A stretch of 64,000 nt of DNA from Rhododendron vialii (lineage: Eukaryota > Streptophyta > Magnoliopsida > Ericales > Ericaceae), in assembly GCF_030253575.1 (NCBI RefSeq), contig NC_080561.1, forward strand, positions 9,334,501-9,398,500, in the 5' to 3' direction. The first letter of the stretch is position 1; each line of letters starts with the position of its first letter. A program made the translations under genes and the position numbers. Positions 1 through 11,103 of this stretch are shown piece after piece. The notes under the pieces are model-generated. The model was not told where the DNA came from, searched no databases, and saw only the letters and a list, made by a program, of their open reading frames with translations.

Positions 1-287
1 CTTTTTCCCTAAAACTAATTGGCACGTCCTCATTGGTACGTGTAGAAGTCTAGGAGCGAGAGAAAATTAGGGAATACACTAAACTCTTAATTAGGCTGCG
101 TTCTTAAACTTAACTTAAAATGAGTTAATTTGTCATTATTTGAATTTTTTTTGCATTTCTTAGTTTTGCATCAAATTTTTGTGGAATATTGATTCGTTTT
201 GACGTGAGGAGCTGGAAAAGTATTTTTTTTTACTTTTACCCAAATATTTTGAGAAATAATCACTTATTTCTCAAAATAATTTAACTT

Positions 288-629
288 TTTTTTTTGATCG
301 GCAAAAGATGAATTTTATTAAAAAACGGGGAAAGGGGAAGGGAATCTAACAAACAGTTGGATAATACACCACAAGGCAAAGCCCATAACATCCAAAGGTC
401 GACCAAGGTCCACATCAAATCATACAATAAAGCTCAACCCAACACCCAAATAAATCAAGGAAAGCCCATGCAAACACCTAAATCTGGCCGAAGCCTCGAT
501 TGGCCCACCCAAACCATCCCACAAAACCCTAACTACACTGGCAGCCACTGTTGTACAAACCACCGGACCCTAACCTTGCCGTTAAGCCAAGCCGGCCTCT
601 CCCAAATGTACGTAGAGACCAGCAATGGG
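288..629 (-). mobile_element. Short non-LTR retroelement (5'-truncated LINE/SINE-like), inserted in NAC upstream region
   Basis: Read on the minus strand, the element ends with an AATAAAATTCATC-type stretch, GCCGATC and a poly-A tract, a typical plant LINE 3' end. The uninterrupted sequence survives at about 14,821 and 58,605, so the insert is defined by comparison. ACTT flanks both sides (284-287 and 630-633) as a short target duplication. It has no coding capacity. Copies at the same site occur at 46,623-46,954 and, cut off, at 35,403-35,556. Confidence 0.75.
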
Positions 630-1304
630 ACTTATTTTACTTTTTCTGCTAAAAAGTGGTTATTTCTAAAAATACTTGGGTAAAAGTACAAATTTTTTAC
701 TTTTTCGATTTCTCTCGTCTAGACGAATTAATAATCCATATAAGTTTGGTGCAAAACTAACAAATATGAAAAAAATTCAAAATCTAGAAAAATTTGTTAA
801 TTGGCTATTGACGGGAGTGGAAATCCACTAGTTTCCCACTACCCTCACAAAATCTCGAAAAAAATATTTAGCGGTCTTGGAACACCATCACATGGGGCAC
901 TGTCATACATGTTTGTGGGGCTCAGTAGTACAAAGTATATCGACTCCACAGACTGGTCCGTTAATTCCAACTAATTAACCCAAAGTCACGTTTTTTGTTT
1001 CGATTAGGAAATTCATACTTTGTACTACTCAACCATCCCAAATTACTTTTGGTCTGCAAAAAGTCAAAGGAATTTTTGGATCGAAAAATAAAATACTTTC
1101 ATGAAAATTTTTTAGAATTTTTTTACACCAAATTAAAGAACAAATCAAGCACTTCATATTGATGCAAAGAAAATCAAAAAATGATACACGACGTAATTTT
1201 TTTTTCCCGAGAAATTACAATTCTTTTCGTAGGGGACAAGTAACCGCAGACGGAGATAGTACACTACTACTCTAGTAAGTATATACATAGCCTACTTTCT
1301 GTTG

Positions 1305-1349
1305 TCCTATATATATCCCATCACATTACCTGGACTAACAATGTAAGAT

Positions 1350-1413
<64 letters not shown>
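1305..1413 (+). promoter_or_regulatory. NAC-A core promoter and (GA)n 5' leader
   Basis: A TATA box (CTATATATATCCC) lies at about 1,308-1,320. It is followed by a leader with a long GA microsatellite at about 1,356-1,410 (roughly 27 dinucleotides), then GTGTGTG and the NAC-A start at 1,444. The same TATA box and leader occur at equivalent positions before all seven NAC copies; the GA tract is longest here. Confidence 0.6.
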
Positions 1414-1443
1414 GTGTGTGTGGATAGAGATCGAGAACAAGAT

Positions 1444-2810
1444 ATGAGCGTACCAGTGGGTTATAAGTTTAGGCCTACAGACCAAGAACTTGTTATCGAC
1501 TATCTTGAGAGCAAGTCCGAGGGTAAAGCCCTGCCTTGCGACGTCGTTTTCGAGCGTGAGATTTACGGGACTGGAAACAAAGCTCTGTGGCAGATTTTCA
1601 CCGAAAACGACCCGTGGACAGAAAGCAGCATCTACGTTCTCTCCAAGTTAATCAGGGCCAAAGGCAGCGACAAACGGATAGCTAGAATGGCTGGCTGTGG
1701 CTCGTGGCATGGAGAGACCAGTCCCGAACCAATATACGACCAACAAACCGGTCCTGAACCAATATACGATGAACATACCAATCCTAAACTGATAGGGTAC
1801 AAGAGGACGATGTGTTTTTGGACCACGGACGAATCAGGAGCGATGGAAAAAGGCCGTTGGATCATGCATGAGTTCGAGCAATGGCTTAAAGGAGAATATG
1901 TTCTTTGTAGGATAAAAAAAAATACGACTCAAAAGACACCAATATATTTCCGAGGAACGTAAATTGCACCAAGAAATCTACGGGGAGAGCAGAGAATGTT
2001 GAGGCTGCTGCTGCTGATGTTACGCTCCGGAAACCCGCAGAGCGTACTAGGAGGGAGTCTGAGGAAGAACAGAAGATGGAAGCACCGGAAACAGAAACTG
2101 TTCCTTACTCGCGAGAACTATCGGAGGCGGAGAAGGAAGAAAATCATTCGGGGATGCTTTTCGACATGGACGCAGATCTTGAAGAACAAGTTCCTATGTT
2201 GGAGCAGCTACGAAGTTTCGGTCTTGATTTTGATGTGTCGGTCCCTCAAATCCTATCTTGGCTTCCCCTGACACCTTTCTCTGAAGAATTTTCGGAAGCG
2301 GAAAAGCAAGGAAACTATTCACAAATGCTTCTTGACATGGATGCGGATCTTGAAGAACAAGTTCCTATATTGGAGTTGGAGTAGCTACCAAGTTTCGGTC
2401 TTGATTTTGAGGCGTCAGTCCCTCAAACCCTATCTTGGCTTCCCCCGACACCTTCCTCGGAAGAGTTTTCGGAAATGGAGAAACAAGGAAACTATTCACG
2501 AATGCTTCTTGACATGGATGCGGATCTTGAAGAACAAGTTCCTATATTGGAGTCGGAGCAGCTAACAAGTTTCGGTCTTGATTTTGATGCCTTGGACCCT
2601 CATACCCTATCCGGGCTTGCCCCAACACCTTTCTCAGAAGATATTTTGGAAGTGGAGAGGCAGGGAAATAACTCACAAAGGCTTTCGGACATGGATGCGG
2701 ATCTTGAAGAACTAGTTTCCATATTGCAGTGGGAGCCGCTACCAAGTTTCGATCTCGATTTTGATGCGTTGGGCCCTCAAGTTGTTGCTGATAAATTTTT
2801 CCTTGTTTGA
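1444..2810 (+). pseudogene. NAC-A, type I NAC transcription factor pseudogene
   Basis: Translation from the ATG at 1,444 gives NAC subdomains A to E: PVGYKFRPTDQELVIDYL, REIYGTGNKALWQIF, GCGSWHGETS, IGYKRTMCF with RWIMHEF, and EYVLCRIK. Near 1,920 an A-run is one base shorter than in the 47.8k copy, shifting the frame to a stop at 1,960-1,962. The original frame resumes through the C-terminal acidic repeats (about 2,076-2,384), hits TAG at 2,382-2,384 (CAG in paralogues), and continues open from 2,385 to 2,810. It has no introns. With one frameshift and one nonsense codon it is very unlikely to make a full factor, although the DNA-binding part (about 170 residues) is still open. Confidence 0.85.
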
Positions 2811-2991
2811 TTTGTTAGTTTTGCATTTCTTTCGCAAGTTGATATCGTTGGAATCCCAAAGCATGAGTTCTCTTTGTGAGACTGTGTTTATATCAAAAGT
2901 TAACAGTCCCGTATTTGATTTTTATTTACGTATTGATATTTTTACAGTCCATAAAAATGTATAGTGAACGTGATTGTGTGCATATTTAACA

Positions 2992-3074
2992 ATGAGTTTT
3001 CTTCGAGCTGTTGAGAGCTCATTTTTTGTTTTGAAAAAAAAAAAAGAGCTCTCAACAGCTCGAAGAAAACTCAT
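2992..3074. repeat. Perfect 29-bp inverted repeat (hairpin) downstream of NAC-A
   Basis: The arms at 2,992-3,020 and 3,046-3,074 are exact reverse complements over 29 bases (starting ATGAGTTTTCTTCGAGC) around a 25-base T/A-rich loop. Sequence just beyond the right arm again resembles the left arm (GAGAGCTCATTT), so the hairpin probably arose by template switching. The equivalent at 49,178-49,259 has one mismatch. Confidence 0.9.
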
Positions 3075-3409
3075 CGAGAGCTCATTTCGTGGGAGCACAT
3101 CCCTTGATAGCATCCCAAGCTTGATGTAACTCTGGTTTTTGCTCTGCCCAATAAGGCGTACCAAGAGTGTGCGCGAGGAAGACACATTATATGTGGATGC
3201 TATGCTAGACCAGATGCTAATTCTAATGAGAAATATTGACAATTCTTAACCTGCATTACTCAATTTTGGCTTCTTGATATGATTTTGATTAAACAGGATT
3301 TTGAAAACAACTAGCTTGATGATGGCATCCCTTCAACGCTAGCACTAGCCTCATATTCGTTTCGACACAGAGACTCATTGACATGTTATTTTGTTTCTTA
3401 ATGGTAGAT

Positions 3410-3660
3410 TCTCAATCTTCAGATTGAGTCTCACATTGGCAGCGTAAATGATCTAGCCTTTGCAATTCCGCGTAATAAACTTCTGGTTGTTACCTGTGGA
3501 GATGGAAAAACGATTAAGGCAACTTTCGACGCCCCAGTCTCCTATAGTTATATTGTTTCCAATCCAGCATTATACCCTATCCGTATCCATAGCCGTAGAT
3601 GTTGGCATGGCTCTCCTGTTTTTTCTGTTTGCCTTCATGTCAGGGAAAACATTCTTGTAA
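3410..3660 (+). pseudogene. TOPLESS-like WD40 exon fragment (TPL-1)
   Basis: After a T-rich tract and an AG acceptor near 3,410, the + strand reads ESHIGSVNDLAFA, LLVVTCGDGKTIK and, after a short intron-like gap, HGSPVFSVCLHVREN. This matches the order of a WD40 blade pair in TOPLESS/TPR co-repressors (HxGGVNDxAF, CxVTCGDDKxIK, GHEAPVYSVCPHxKEN). The VWD residues after KTIK are lost and the rest of the protein is absent. The fragment recurs behind the other NAC copies. The family is recognised from memory of the conserved motifs; a translated search would confirm it. Confidence 0.6.
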
Positions 3661-4107
3661 CGGAAAGATGAAATTATGGACATATCACTTCATAATTTTG
3701 TTACAATTTGATCTCCACAAATGGACAATCGGTTCTACATAGTAACTATTGCATTCGTTGATTTTAAATTTCTGAAACCGTATGGCACTCCCATGATTCG
3801 TTTCGATTAGTAGAATGGCACGGTACTGGCTTCATCAACAAAAAACTATCAGTCATCGCAAGCTCATAAAACTCCTTGATTTATTGTCGTAACTCAGGTC
3901 AGTTCAGTAATCATGCCAAGGGGATCTAAACCAAATTCCTGTTGAACCATTCAATGGATTTCCAGATAGAATATGCTTTTGTAGTAACAAATCTGCCCTA
4001 TCTCTAACATTGGTAGCTGACATGGAAGATTTAGCTTTCCTCAATATACGCATATTGAAGATAAGGCCTTGAACCCTTTCTGTACCCTAGTAGCGCATAA
4101 AGAATTG
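3661..4107. other. Intergenic between TPL-1 and TNL-1
   Basis: No coding signal is seen. The block is also present at about 49,850-50,290 with high identity, so it belongs to the repeated unit. It probably holds the 3' flank of the minus-strand TNL pseudogene. Confidence 0.5.
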
Positions 4108-5995
4108 TCAGGTAAAAAGCATGCAACCATAATTACAGAAGCACATACACACAAATAAGGAAGCTAGTGTTTCTTTAATCTCTTCTCTTGAGGGTGCAAT
4201 AGGAAGGATCTTTCTTACAGTTTTGTTACTCAATACATGGAAAGCATCCTCATGATCCCACACTGTGCTACGTCTCCCAGGCTCATTGGGTGACTCTTGG
4301 TTACAATTCTTCTTCCCAGGCTCATTGGGTGACTCTTTGTGTACAATTCTTCTAGCCATGTCGCGGAGCAGTTGATCCATAATCAACTTATTCCCTTCTC
4401 CAATTGTTATGAGGCCTCTATCCACAAGGTTTTCAATTCCAACTGTTGCATAGAAATTACATTCATCCAGCATTTTGACCACATATTCCTTGTCCTTCCC
4501 AACAAAAAATGAAGCAATGTGGAGGAATAATTTCCTGTTGTGATCATGTTGTAAGGACATAAAGCTAATTGCCAGTGTTTATAGGATCTGATTTCCAGTG
4601 AATGATTCCATTTCTTCCAATGAAGTCTCCTATTCCTCTGCACTTCTATCACGGAGAGAAGAACCCAACAGTTTAAGAGCATGAGGGAGTCCTTTGCACT
4701 GTTGGGAGTACACTTTTTGAGTACTCCATGAAACCTTCAATAGGATGTGCTTGTCTAAAGGCATGTCAACTGAAGAGCCGCAGTGACTCATTATAATCAA
4801 TTTCCTTAACCTTAAAGGTCGTCAACTTTATATGGTTTCAACAGTTTCTCATAACGCGTTGTTATAATAACCTTACTTCCGGGACAAAACCAGTCTCACA
4901 TTCCAAGTACTGCATTCAATTGATCTAGTTGATCCACATTGTCAAGAACAACGAGAACCCTTTTGTAACTTACTGCATTTTTAATCTTAATCATTCCCTT
5001 CATCAACACTGCCAATTTTTAGTTTTCCACACCACGAAATATCTGAAAGTAGTTGTTCATGTAAATGTACCAAACCATTGGGCTATTTAGAAGTCTCTCT
5101 AATATCTAAAAGAAACCTACTGCATTCAAACCTGTCAAAATTTGAGTTATAGACAGTTTTGGCAATGGTTGTCTTCCCTATTCCACCAATCCCGGCGATC
5201 ACCCCAATGCCAACATCAGTTGCCCCATCTTGTAACCAATAATTTATGTTCTCAACTCGAGAATCAATTCCAATATGGTATTGGGTAACACCCAAGACCC
5301 CTACGATTCAGTTTGTTCGAGATCTCTTTGATAATTTCCTGGATGAACTTCGATTCATGCCTACAGATTTTGATCAACAAAACAAAAAACAAAAAAGCAG
5401 AGTAAGAATTTCATGTTACTTACAAACACATGGAAAGGGAAACCATCAAGAAAACTACCAGCTGCTAGAACAATATTTCTAGACTGATTTCGAACTCTTT
5501 TCTAATTAACATGTATCCTGTTCCTGTCAGAATCTTTATGTAAATACTGCAAAACTATGTGTGGGCAACATCTGAATGAAATTACGGGCACATACAGCCC
5601 AATGGTGCCTTATAAAGAATTCCGGGACATTTACCCATCAGATTGATTTTGCAAGACCATCCCTCTTAATTTTGCAACTTCCCTGAGACCTGCTCTCCAC
5701 CTCTCCACGTTTTCCATCAAATCCTTTCCCTTCCATCTGTTGCTGAAATGAATTGTTCTTCATGATTAGCAAACGCTTCTCCGAAACTCCCAGTCTGCTT
5801 CCCAACTTCAGATGGGTCCACATTGTAGTACACCGGCAATATCCTATGTCCAACTGCCTTCCAGCGTTGGAAAACATCTAGAAGTTCATCAAGGCACCGT
5901 CCCGAAGAAGCATAGCCTTTCGAGAAGACAATTACTGAAACACTGGATTCTTCGGTGGCTCGTTGACATTCTGACTGCATATTGTGCCCTCTCTC
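4108..5995 (-). pseudogene. TNL-1, TIR-NBS(-LRR) resistance-gene pseudogene
   Basis: On the minus strand, a TIR piece (5,980-5,717) has SVSVIVFSKGYASSGRCLDEL and ILPVYYNVDPSEVGKQTGSF. The NB-ARC starts near 5,295 with the P-loop GIGGIGKTT, followed by degraded kinase-2 (VLVVLDNVDQ) and GLPHALKLLGSSL, then an ARC2-like part ending near 4,108. The TIR start is lost: compared with 37.0-37.25k about 200 bp are deleted near 5,995. Lesions include CAG-to-TAG near 5,085, TGG-to-TAG near 4,632 and an in-frame TAA near 4,583. No LRR exons follow. TNLs normally sense pathogen effectors through TIR NADase signalling; this copy cannot. Confidence 0.85.
4274..4354 (-). repeat. 39-bp tandem duplication inside TNL-1
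   Basis: CCCAGGCTCATTGGGTGACT begins at 4,276 and again at 4,315, a 39-bp period that keeps frame and repeats the peptide QESPNEPG/KESPNEPG just after the ARC2-like region. In TNL-3 the same duplication has a 40-bp period and shifts the frame. Confidence 0.8.
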
Positions 5996-6684
5996 TCAAT
6001 ATGCACTAGGCTTGTAGTTTCACTTATTTGGATAGCTAAAGAAAGATATAAGTAATGGTGGAAAAAAGATGGAAAATAAACAAAAGGACGAATCTTTATT
6101 GGGTCCAGTTTGTTTCTCACCAAATCTCATCACTTTTAGCAAGACTTGGTATGAAACTACAACCCTTTCTCTTCTCTTCCTTTCTCACAAGCAAAAGCCA
6201 GTGGACGGAAGAAAAAAAAGCATAAACTTAGCATAACACAAACTAGCACAAATGTGAAACAGAAAAGAAGACGACGATCAACAACAAGAAGTAGCGAGAT
6301 TGCGAAAATTACCCAACTGATCAATCGGAACCCTAATTTTTCCTTTCTGCGATTCCAAACACAGGGTATTTTTTTCCGGTTCCGTTTATGGAACGAGCAC
6401 GACGTTAATTGATAAAAAAAAATTCTGATTTTTTTTTCAGCTCCATATTTGATGCACTATAGCATTGTTCCATTCTATACACGGGAAGACACACACAAAT
6501 ATATTATTAATTATTACCAAGTAAAAATTTGAATTGTGAATAAGACAAATTCAAATTAGTTTGCAATTATGAAAGATGTTACAAGATAACGAAGCAAATA
6601 ATAAAATCTAAAAAGTATGATATTCCACTATTTATTTAAATCTTTGTTTTTTATCTAATGAAGTAACTCTCCATGTTCCTAATA

Positions 6685-6690
<6 letters not shown>
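5996..6690. other. TNL-1 upstream region and spacer
   Basis: The first part (to about 6,340) matches the region upstream of the TNL start at 37,250-37,560. From about 6,360 to 6,530 it differs from the other units. No gene seen. Confidence 0.5.

Positions 6691-6765
<75 letters not shown>
6690..6765. repeat. (CT)n microsatellite
   Basis: An almost uninterrupted CT tract of about 75 bases. The same locus in the other units is shorter (37,883-37,919; 53,031-53,067, interrupted), so it is a length-variable microsatellite shared by the spacer copies. Confidence 0.95.
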
Positions 6766-6768
<3 letters not shown>

Positions 6769-6928
6769 AAAAAATAAAAAAATTAGAAAATTAGTGATGA
6801 TTAATACTCCTCATATAAAACTAAATCGCTTTTGTATTTACTTGCTTAAAAATGAATGTGTACATTTGTCTTGCGTACTTTCAGTTTTTGAAAATAATAC
6901 CTTTATTTCCGGCTGCTGATTTTGTCAC

Positions 6929-7025
6929 TCCATTTTTTATTAACACCACTCCTCTGCAAATGTATTTTTTGGTGCAAAAATACACTTGCAGGGGAGTGGC
7001 GTTAACAAAAAAGGGAGTGGCAAAA
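6929..7025. mobile_element. Short palindromic MITE-like fold-back in spacer
   Basis: About 50-bp arms (left begins TTTTGTCACTCC, right ends GGGAGTGGCAAAA) pair around a short centre with few mismatches. Copies are at about 41,030-41,115 (left end deleted) and 53,225-53,330. No coding capacity. Confidence 0.65.
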
Positions 7026-7371
7026 TCATTTCCCTTATTTCCATGCCTTCCGATTACTTTATTGCGTTTCAAAAGAAAAAATTATACTAAACGGGTATTG
7101 TGGATTACTTTAGTTTTTTTTTTTTTTTATCTTTATTCAATTTTTTTTTTTTTTTTTTTTGCATTTGTTAGCATTGTTCAATCCATGCCTTCCGATTGAC
7201 AGCAATTCATTTGCAAAAAGTGTTTCAATATTCATGAAACATGCACACAGTTTGTAAACGGGGTATTCCTAATTAAGTTCAAAATGTATATTGAAAATTT
7301 AAATTCTTTACCATTGAACGTATAATATCCACAATTATTGATTGGTGGTTATCAAATTCTACTCTCAAAAG

Positions 7372-7607
7372 GGAGAAATTTTGGGTGCAGAGCGGGGCAT
7401 CATGTGGTGCCCGAGCAGCGCATCCGGGCCATTCATTTTGAATTCGGAGAGAGAAAGAGGAGAGCGAGTGGTGGGGTAAGAGGACAGAGAGAGAGAGAGA
7501 GTTTCAATCTGAACTGTCCAACACACTTTTGAACAGCTCGGATACGCTACTCGAACACACACAGGGGCACGACCACATGGTACCCACCCGGCACCCAAAA
7601 ATTTCTC
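7372..7607. mobile_element. hAT-like MITE, 236 bp
   Basis: Terminal inverted repeats GGAGAAATTTTGGGTGC and GCACCCAAAAATTTCTC bound the element. The 8-bp direct repeat CTCAAAAG flanks it (7,364-7,371 and 7,608-7,615), the duplication length typical of hAT elements. The 34.9k and 46.2k spacers lack it, which gives an empty site. Confidence 0.8.
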
Positions 7608-7675
7608 CTCAAAAGGAGGAAAAAGTTATCATTTGAATGGGGTTGCATCATACATGGGGCAATTTCACTAGAACT

Positions 7676-7940
7676 AGTGTTTGTCCGTGCCTACGGTATT
7701 ACGCACCTCAATAGTGTCGTAGGCACCAGCATTTTTGTAATATATTTTTGTTTTTTTATCCCAATACTAGAAGCCGAGCAGTCGGTAAAAAGAACCGATG
7801 GCATTTTGTTATATATTTGCTAGAGTTCGGGTGTTTTCTTAAGAGAGTTGAAGAGCACACATCAGCCCTTGGATCAAATGAATCTCAATCCTTAGATCAA
7901 CATTTGTTTTATTAGGTAGATTGTGCAAATTCAGAAAATG
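7676..7940 (-). mobile_element. Small Helitron-like insertion (tentative)
   Basis: Compared with 35,030-35,090, foreign sequence starts after an A with CTAGTGTTTGTCCGTGCC and a GC-rich stem-forming stretch. On the minus strand this is a CTAG-ending Helitron 3' terminus inserted before T. The other end is unclear because flanking sequence is also deleted. Confidence 0.4.
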
Positions 7941-8032
7941 AATTAAAAATTAGATCTAATTAATGAGGAAAAATTCTACAAAACATTTTTGCCCTAAAAC
8001 TAATTGGCACGTTCTTTTTGGTGTAGAAGTCT

Positions 8033-8423
8033 GGGAAATGCTACACACACAGCAAAAGTGCACAGATTTTGTGCACAGATTTTTTGTGGGGCCCACTACG
8101 GGTCTCACACAAATAATCCGAGCCGTTCATTAAATGTAAAACATTTTTTCAAGGGCCTCCGCAAAAAATCAGCTTAATCCAATACCTACAAGGGCTTGAT
8201 TCAATCATCTAACTTTTCATTATCCTGAAACTCGAATGAAAAGTTAAATGATTGAATCGAGCACCTATATATATCGGATTGAGTTGATTTTTCGCGGAGG
8301 CCTTTGAAAAAATGTTTTACATTTAATGAACAGCTCGGATTATTTGTGTGGGACCCGTAGTGGGCCCCACAATAAATTTGTGCACAAAATCTGTGCACTT
8401 TTGCTGTGTGTGTAGCATTGCTG
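8033..8423. mobile_element. Large fold-back MITE (about 390 bp)
   Basis: Almost the whole element is one long inverted repeat. The left half begins AATGCTACACACACAGC, and the right half ends with its reverse complement, with matching internal blocks (GTGGGGCCCACTACGGGTC, CATTAAATGTAAAACATTTT). It sits in the NAC-B upstream block, where about 15 bp of host sequence are missing, so no clean target duplication remains. No coding capacity. Confidence 0.85.
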
Positions 8424-8502
8424 TTACGGAATATACCCAACTCTTAATTAGTGGAAATCCACTACACCGTCACAAAATCTAGAAAAAGTAATAATTATTA
8501 TT

Positions 8503-8909
8503 TTTATTGGCAAAAGTTACATTTTATTAACGGGATGGAGAAAGAGATTTCCAAGGTTGAATAAAACAATAAGAAGGGACAGACCCATACGCTCCTAAGG
8601 GCAAAGCCCAAAACATTTAAAGGCCTCAAAGTCCAAATATTACAGATGAAGCTCAAAACACCACATGATCTAAAAAATCTAAATCTTACAATTAAGCACA
8701 ATCAAAGAAGCAAGCCCAGCCCCCAAAGACCCAAAATAAAACCTAACGTTACAAATCTTTAGCCCGCCGCCCACCAATCAGACAGCAACCAAACCCAAAC
8801 CGCTGACCATTCGCCTCCGATCACCACCATGCCACCTTTGGCCAATCCAAACAGAGAAAGGAAACTGGCGATCAAACAATCCAGCCGTTGTCGCAGGAGC
8901 TTAACAAAA
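8503..8909 (-). mobile_element. Non-LTR retroelement, 407 bp, upstream of NAC-B
   Basis: Minus-strand reading ends in AATAAAATGTAACTTTTGCC and a T/A-rich tail, like a plant LINE 3' end. A perfect 10-bp target duplication AATTATTATT flanks it (8,493-8,502 and 8,910-8,919). It is 5'-truncated and non-coding. Confidence 0.75.
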
Positions 8910-9435
8910 AATTATTATTGTTGTTGAGACACTGTCACGTGATGCCTCAACAGCTTTATCTGCCACACATGTTTGTGGGGCTCAATACAAAGTAAATCAA
9001 CTCTGCAGAAACGTGTGGCGGACAAGAGTGTTGTGACATCGTGCGACCGCTCAATAATTACTCCACAAGTTAATCCAACACCACCGACTGATCTGTTCCA
9101 ACTAATTACCCAAAGTCAGCGTTTTTTTGTTTCCATTAGGAACATACTTTGTGCTACTCAACCGTACTAAATTACTTTTCCTCTGCAAAAAGTCAACGAA
9201 ATTTTTGGATTGAAAAATAAAATACTTTCATGCATATTTTTTAGAATTTTTTTTACACCAAATTAAAGAACTAATCAAGCCCTTTATATTGGTGCAAAGA
9301 AATTCATATATATATATATATGCACGACGTATTTTTTTTCCAAAAAATTACAATTATTTTTGTGGGGGACAAGTAACCACAGATGGAGATAATACGGTAC
9401 TACTCTAATACATACATAGCCGACTTTCTATTGTG

Positions 9436-9496
9436 CTATATATATCCCATCACATTACCTGGACTAACAAAGTGAGATTAGAGAGAGAGAGAGAGG
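9436..9496 (+). promoter_or_regulatory. NAC-B relic core promoter
   Basis: TATA box (GCTATATATATCCC) with a short GA leader, as in the other copies. The leader here runs straight into the coding homology because the segment carrying the ATG is deleted. Confidence 0.5.
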
Positions 9497-11103
9497 AGCG
9501 TACCAGCGGGTTATAAGTTTAGGCCTACAGACCAATAACTTGTTATCGACTTTCTTAGGAAGAAGTCCAAGGGTGCAGAAGCCCTGCCTTGCGAAGTCGT
9601 TTTCGAGCGCGAGATTTACGGGACTGGAAACAAAGCCCCGTGGCAGATTTTCACCAAGAACGACCTGTGGGAAGAAGGCAACGTCTACATTCTCACCAAG
9701 TTGATCAAGGCACGCGGCAGCGACAAACGGAGAGCTAGAACGGCCGGCTGTGGCTCGTGGCACGGAGAGACCGGTCTGAACCAATATACGACCAACAGAT
9801 CGGTCCTGATGATGAACAAACCGATCCTGAACTGATAGGGTACAAGAGGATGCTACGTTTTCAGATCACGAATGAATCGGGAGTGATGGACGAGAGCGTG
9901 GGAAAAGGCTATTGGACCATGCATGAGTTCTCTTTGCGGCTGGATGGTAATAGTACTTCGAGTATTAGGAAACAATCGCCTAAAGGGGAATATGTTCTTT
10001 GTAGGATAAAAAGAGATGCCTCAAGAGACACCAAGATAGTAAAGTGCACCAAGAAATCTACGAGGAAAGCAGAGAATGTTGAGGCTGCTGCTACTAGTGA
10101 TGCTGATGTTATAATGGTCCGCAAACCCGCAAAGCGTGCAAGGAAGGAGGAGTTTCATGAGCAAGAACAGAAGGTGGAAGCACCAGAAACAACACAAGTT
10201 GTTCCTCACTCGCAGGAACTTTTGGAAGCGGAGAAGGAAGGAAATAATTATTCGCAGATGCTTTCCAACGTGGATGCGGCGGATCTTGAACAACTACGTC
10301 CTATGCTGGAGTCGGAGCAGCTAGCAAGTATCGGTCTTGATTTTGATCCGTCGGACCCCCGAACCCTATCTTGGCTTCCCCCAACACCTTTTTCGGAAGA
10401 ATTTTCGGAAGTGGAGGAGCAAGGAAGTTATTCGCAAATGCTTTTTGACATGGATACGGATCTTGATTTTGACGCGTTGGACCCTCTAGCCCTATCTGGG
10501 CTTGCCCAAACACCTTTCTCGGAAGAACTTTCGGAAGCGAAAAAGCAAGGAAATTATTCGCAAATGCTTTTTGACATGGATGCGAATCTTGATTTTGATG
10601 CATTGGACCCTCAAGCCCTATTTGGGCGCCCAAACACCTTCCTCGGAAGAACTTTCAGAAGCAGAGAAGCAAAAAAATTATTCACAAATACTTTTTGACA
10701 TGGATGCGGATCTTGATTTTGATGCGTTGGACCCTCAAGCCCTATTTGGGCTTGCCCGAACACCTTTCTCGAAAGAGAACTTTCGAAAGCGGAGAAGCAA
10801 GGAAATTATTCACAAATGCTTTCTTCCATGTCGGATGCGGATCTTCATCAGGAACTAGTTTCTATATTGGAGTCAGAGCAGCTACCAAGTAGTATCGGTC
10901 TTGATTCTTGGGTTCCCGGCCCGACAGTGCCAACACCTTTCTTTGAAGAATTTTCGGAAGCAGAGGAGCAAGGAAATTATTCGCAGATGCTTTCTGACGT
11001 TGATGTGGATACTGAACTAGTTCCTATATTGGAGTACTTGGAGCAGCTGCTACCAAGTTTTGGTCTTGATTTTGATGCGTTGAACGAGAAATGGAGCTTG
11101 TAG
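9497..11103 (+). pseudogene. NAC-B, NAC transcription factor pseudogene
   Basis: Homology begins with SVPAGYKF but the start ATG is missing: GACATGAGC of paralogues is GAGGAGC here. The NAC domain reads on to GSWHGETG, where one base is lost near 9,775. The next frame (to 10,698) carries IGYKRMLRF, MHEFSL, YVLCRIK, a basic RPAKRARK-type segment and several acidic repeats. Two bases are lost near 10,630 and two gained near 10,780, restoring frame for the last part (10,816-11,103, ending LNEKWSL). The sequence is intermediate between types I and II. It carries more acidic-repeat units than the intact copies. Confidence 0.85.

Larger units (their letters stand above)
1..1413. other. Upstream block of type I NAC unit (array continues off left edge)
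   Basis: This is repeated upstream sequence of the NAC unit; close copies lie before the other NAC genes (about 14,520-15,640, 46,300-47,820 and 58,290-59,460). It holds a retroelement insertion at 288-629. It starts mid-repeat at base 1, so the array extends beyond the window. No gene is seen in it; the short open frame at 357-683 lies inside the retroelement and is not coding. Confidence 0.8.

Noticed and set aside
7338-7532. Open frames at 7,338-7,598 on both strands
   Set aside because: They lie within the 236-bp hAT-like MITE.
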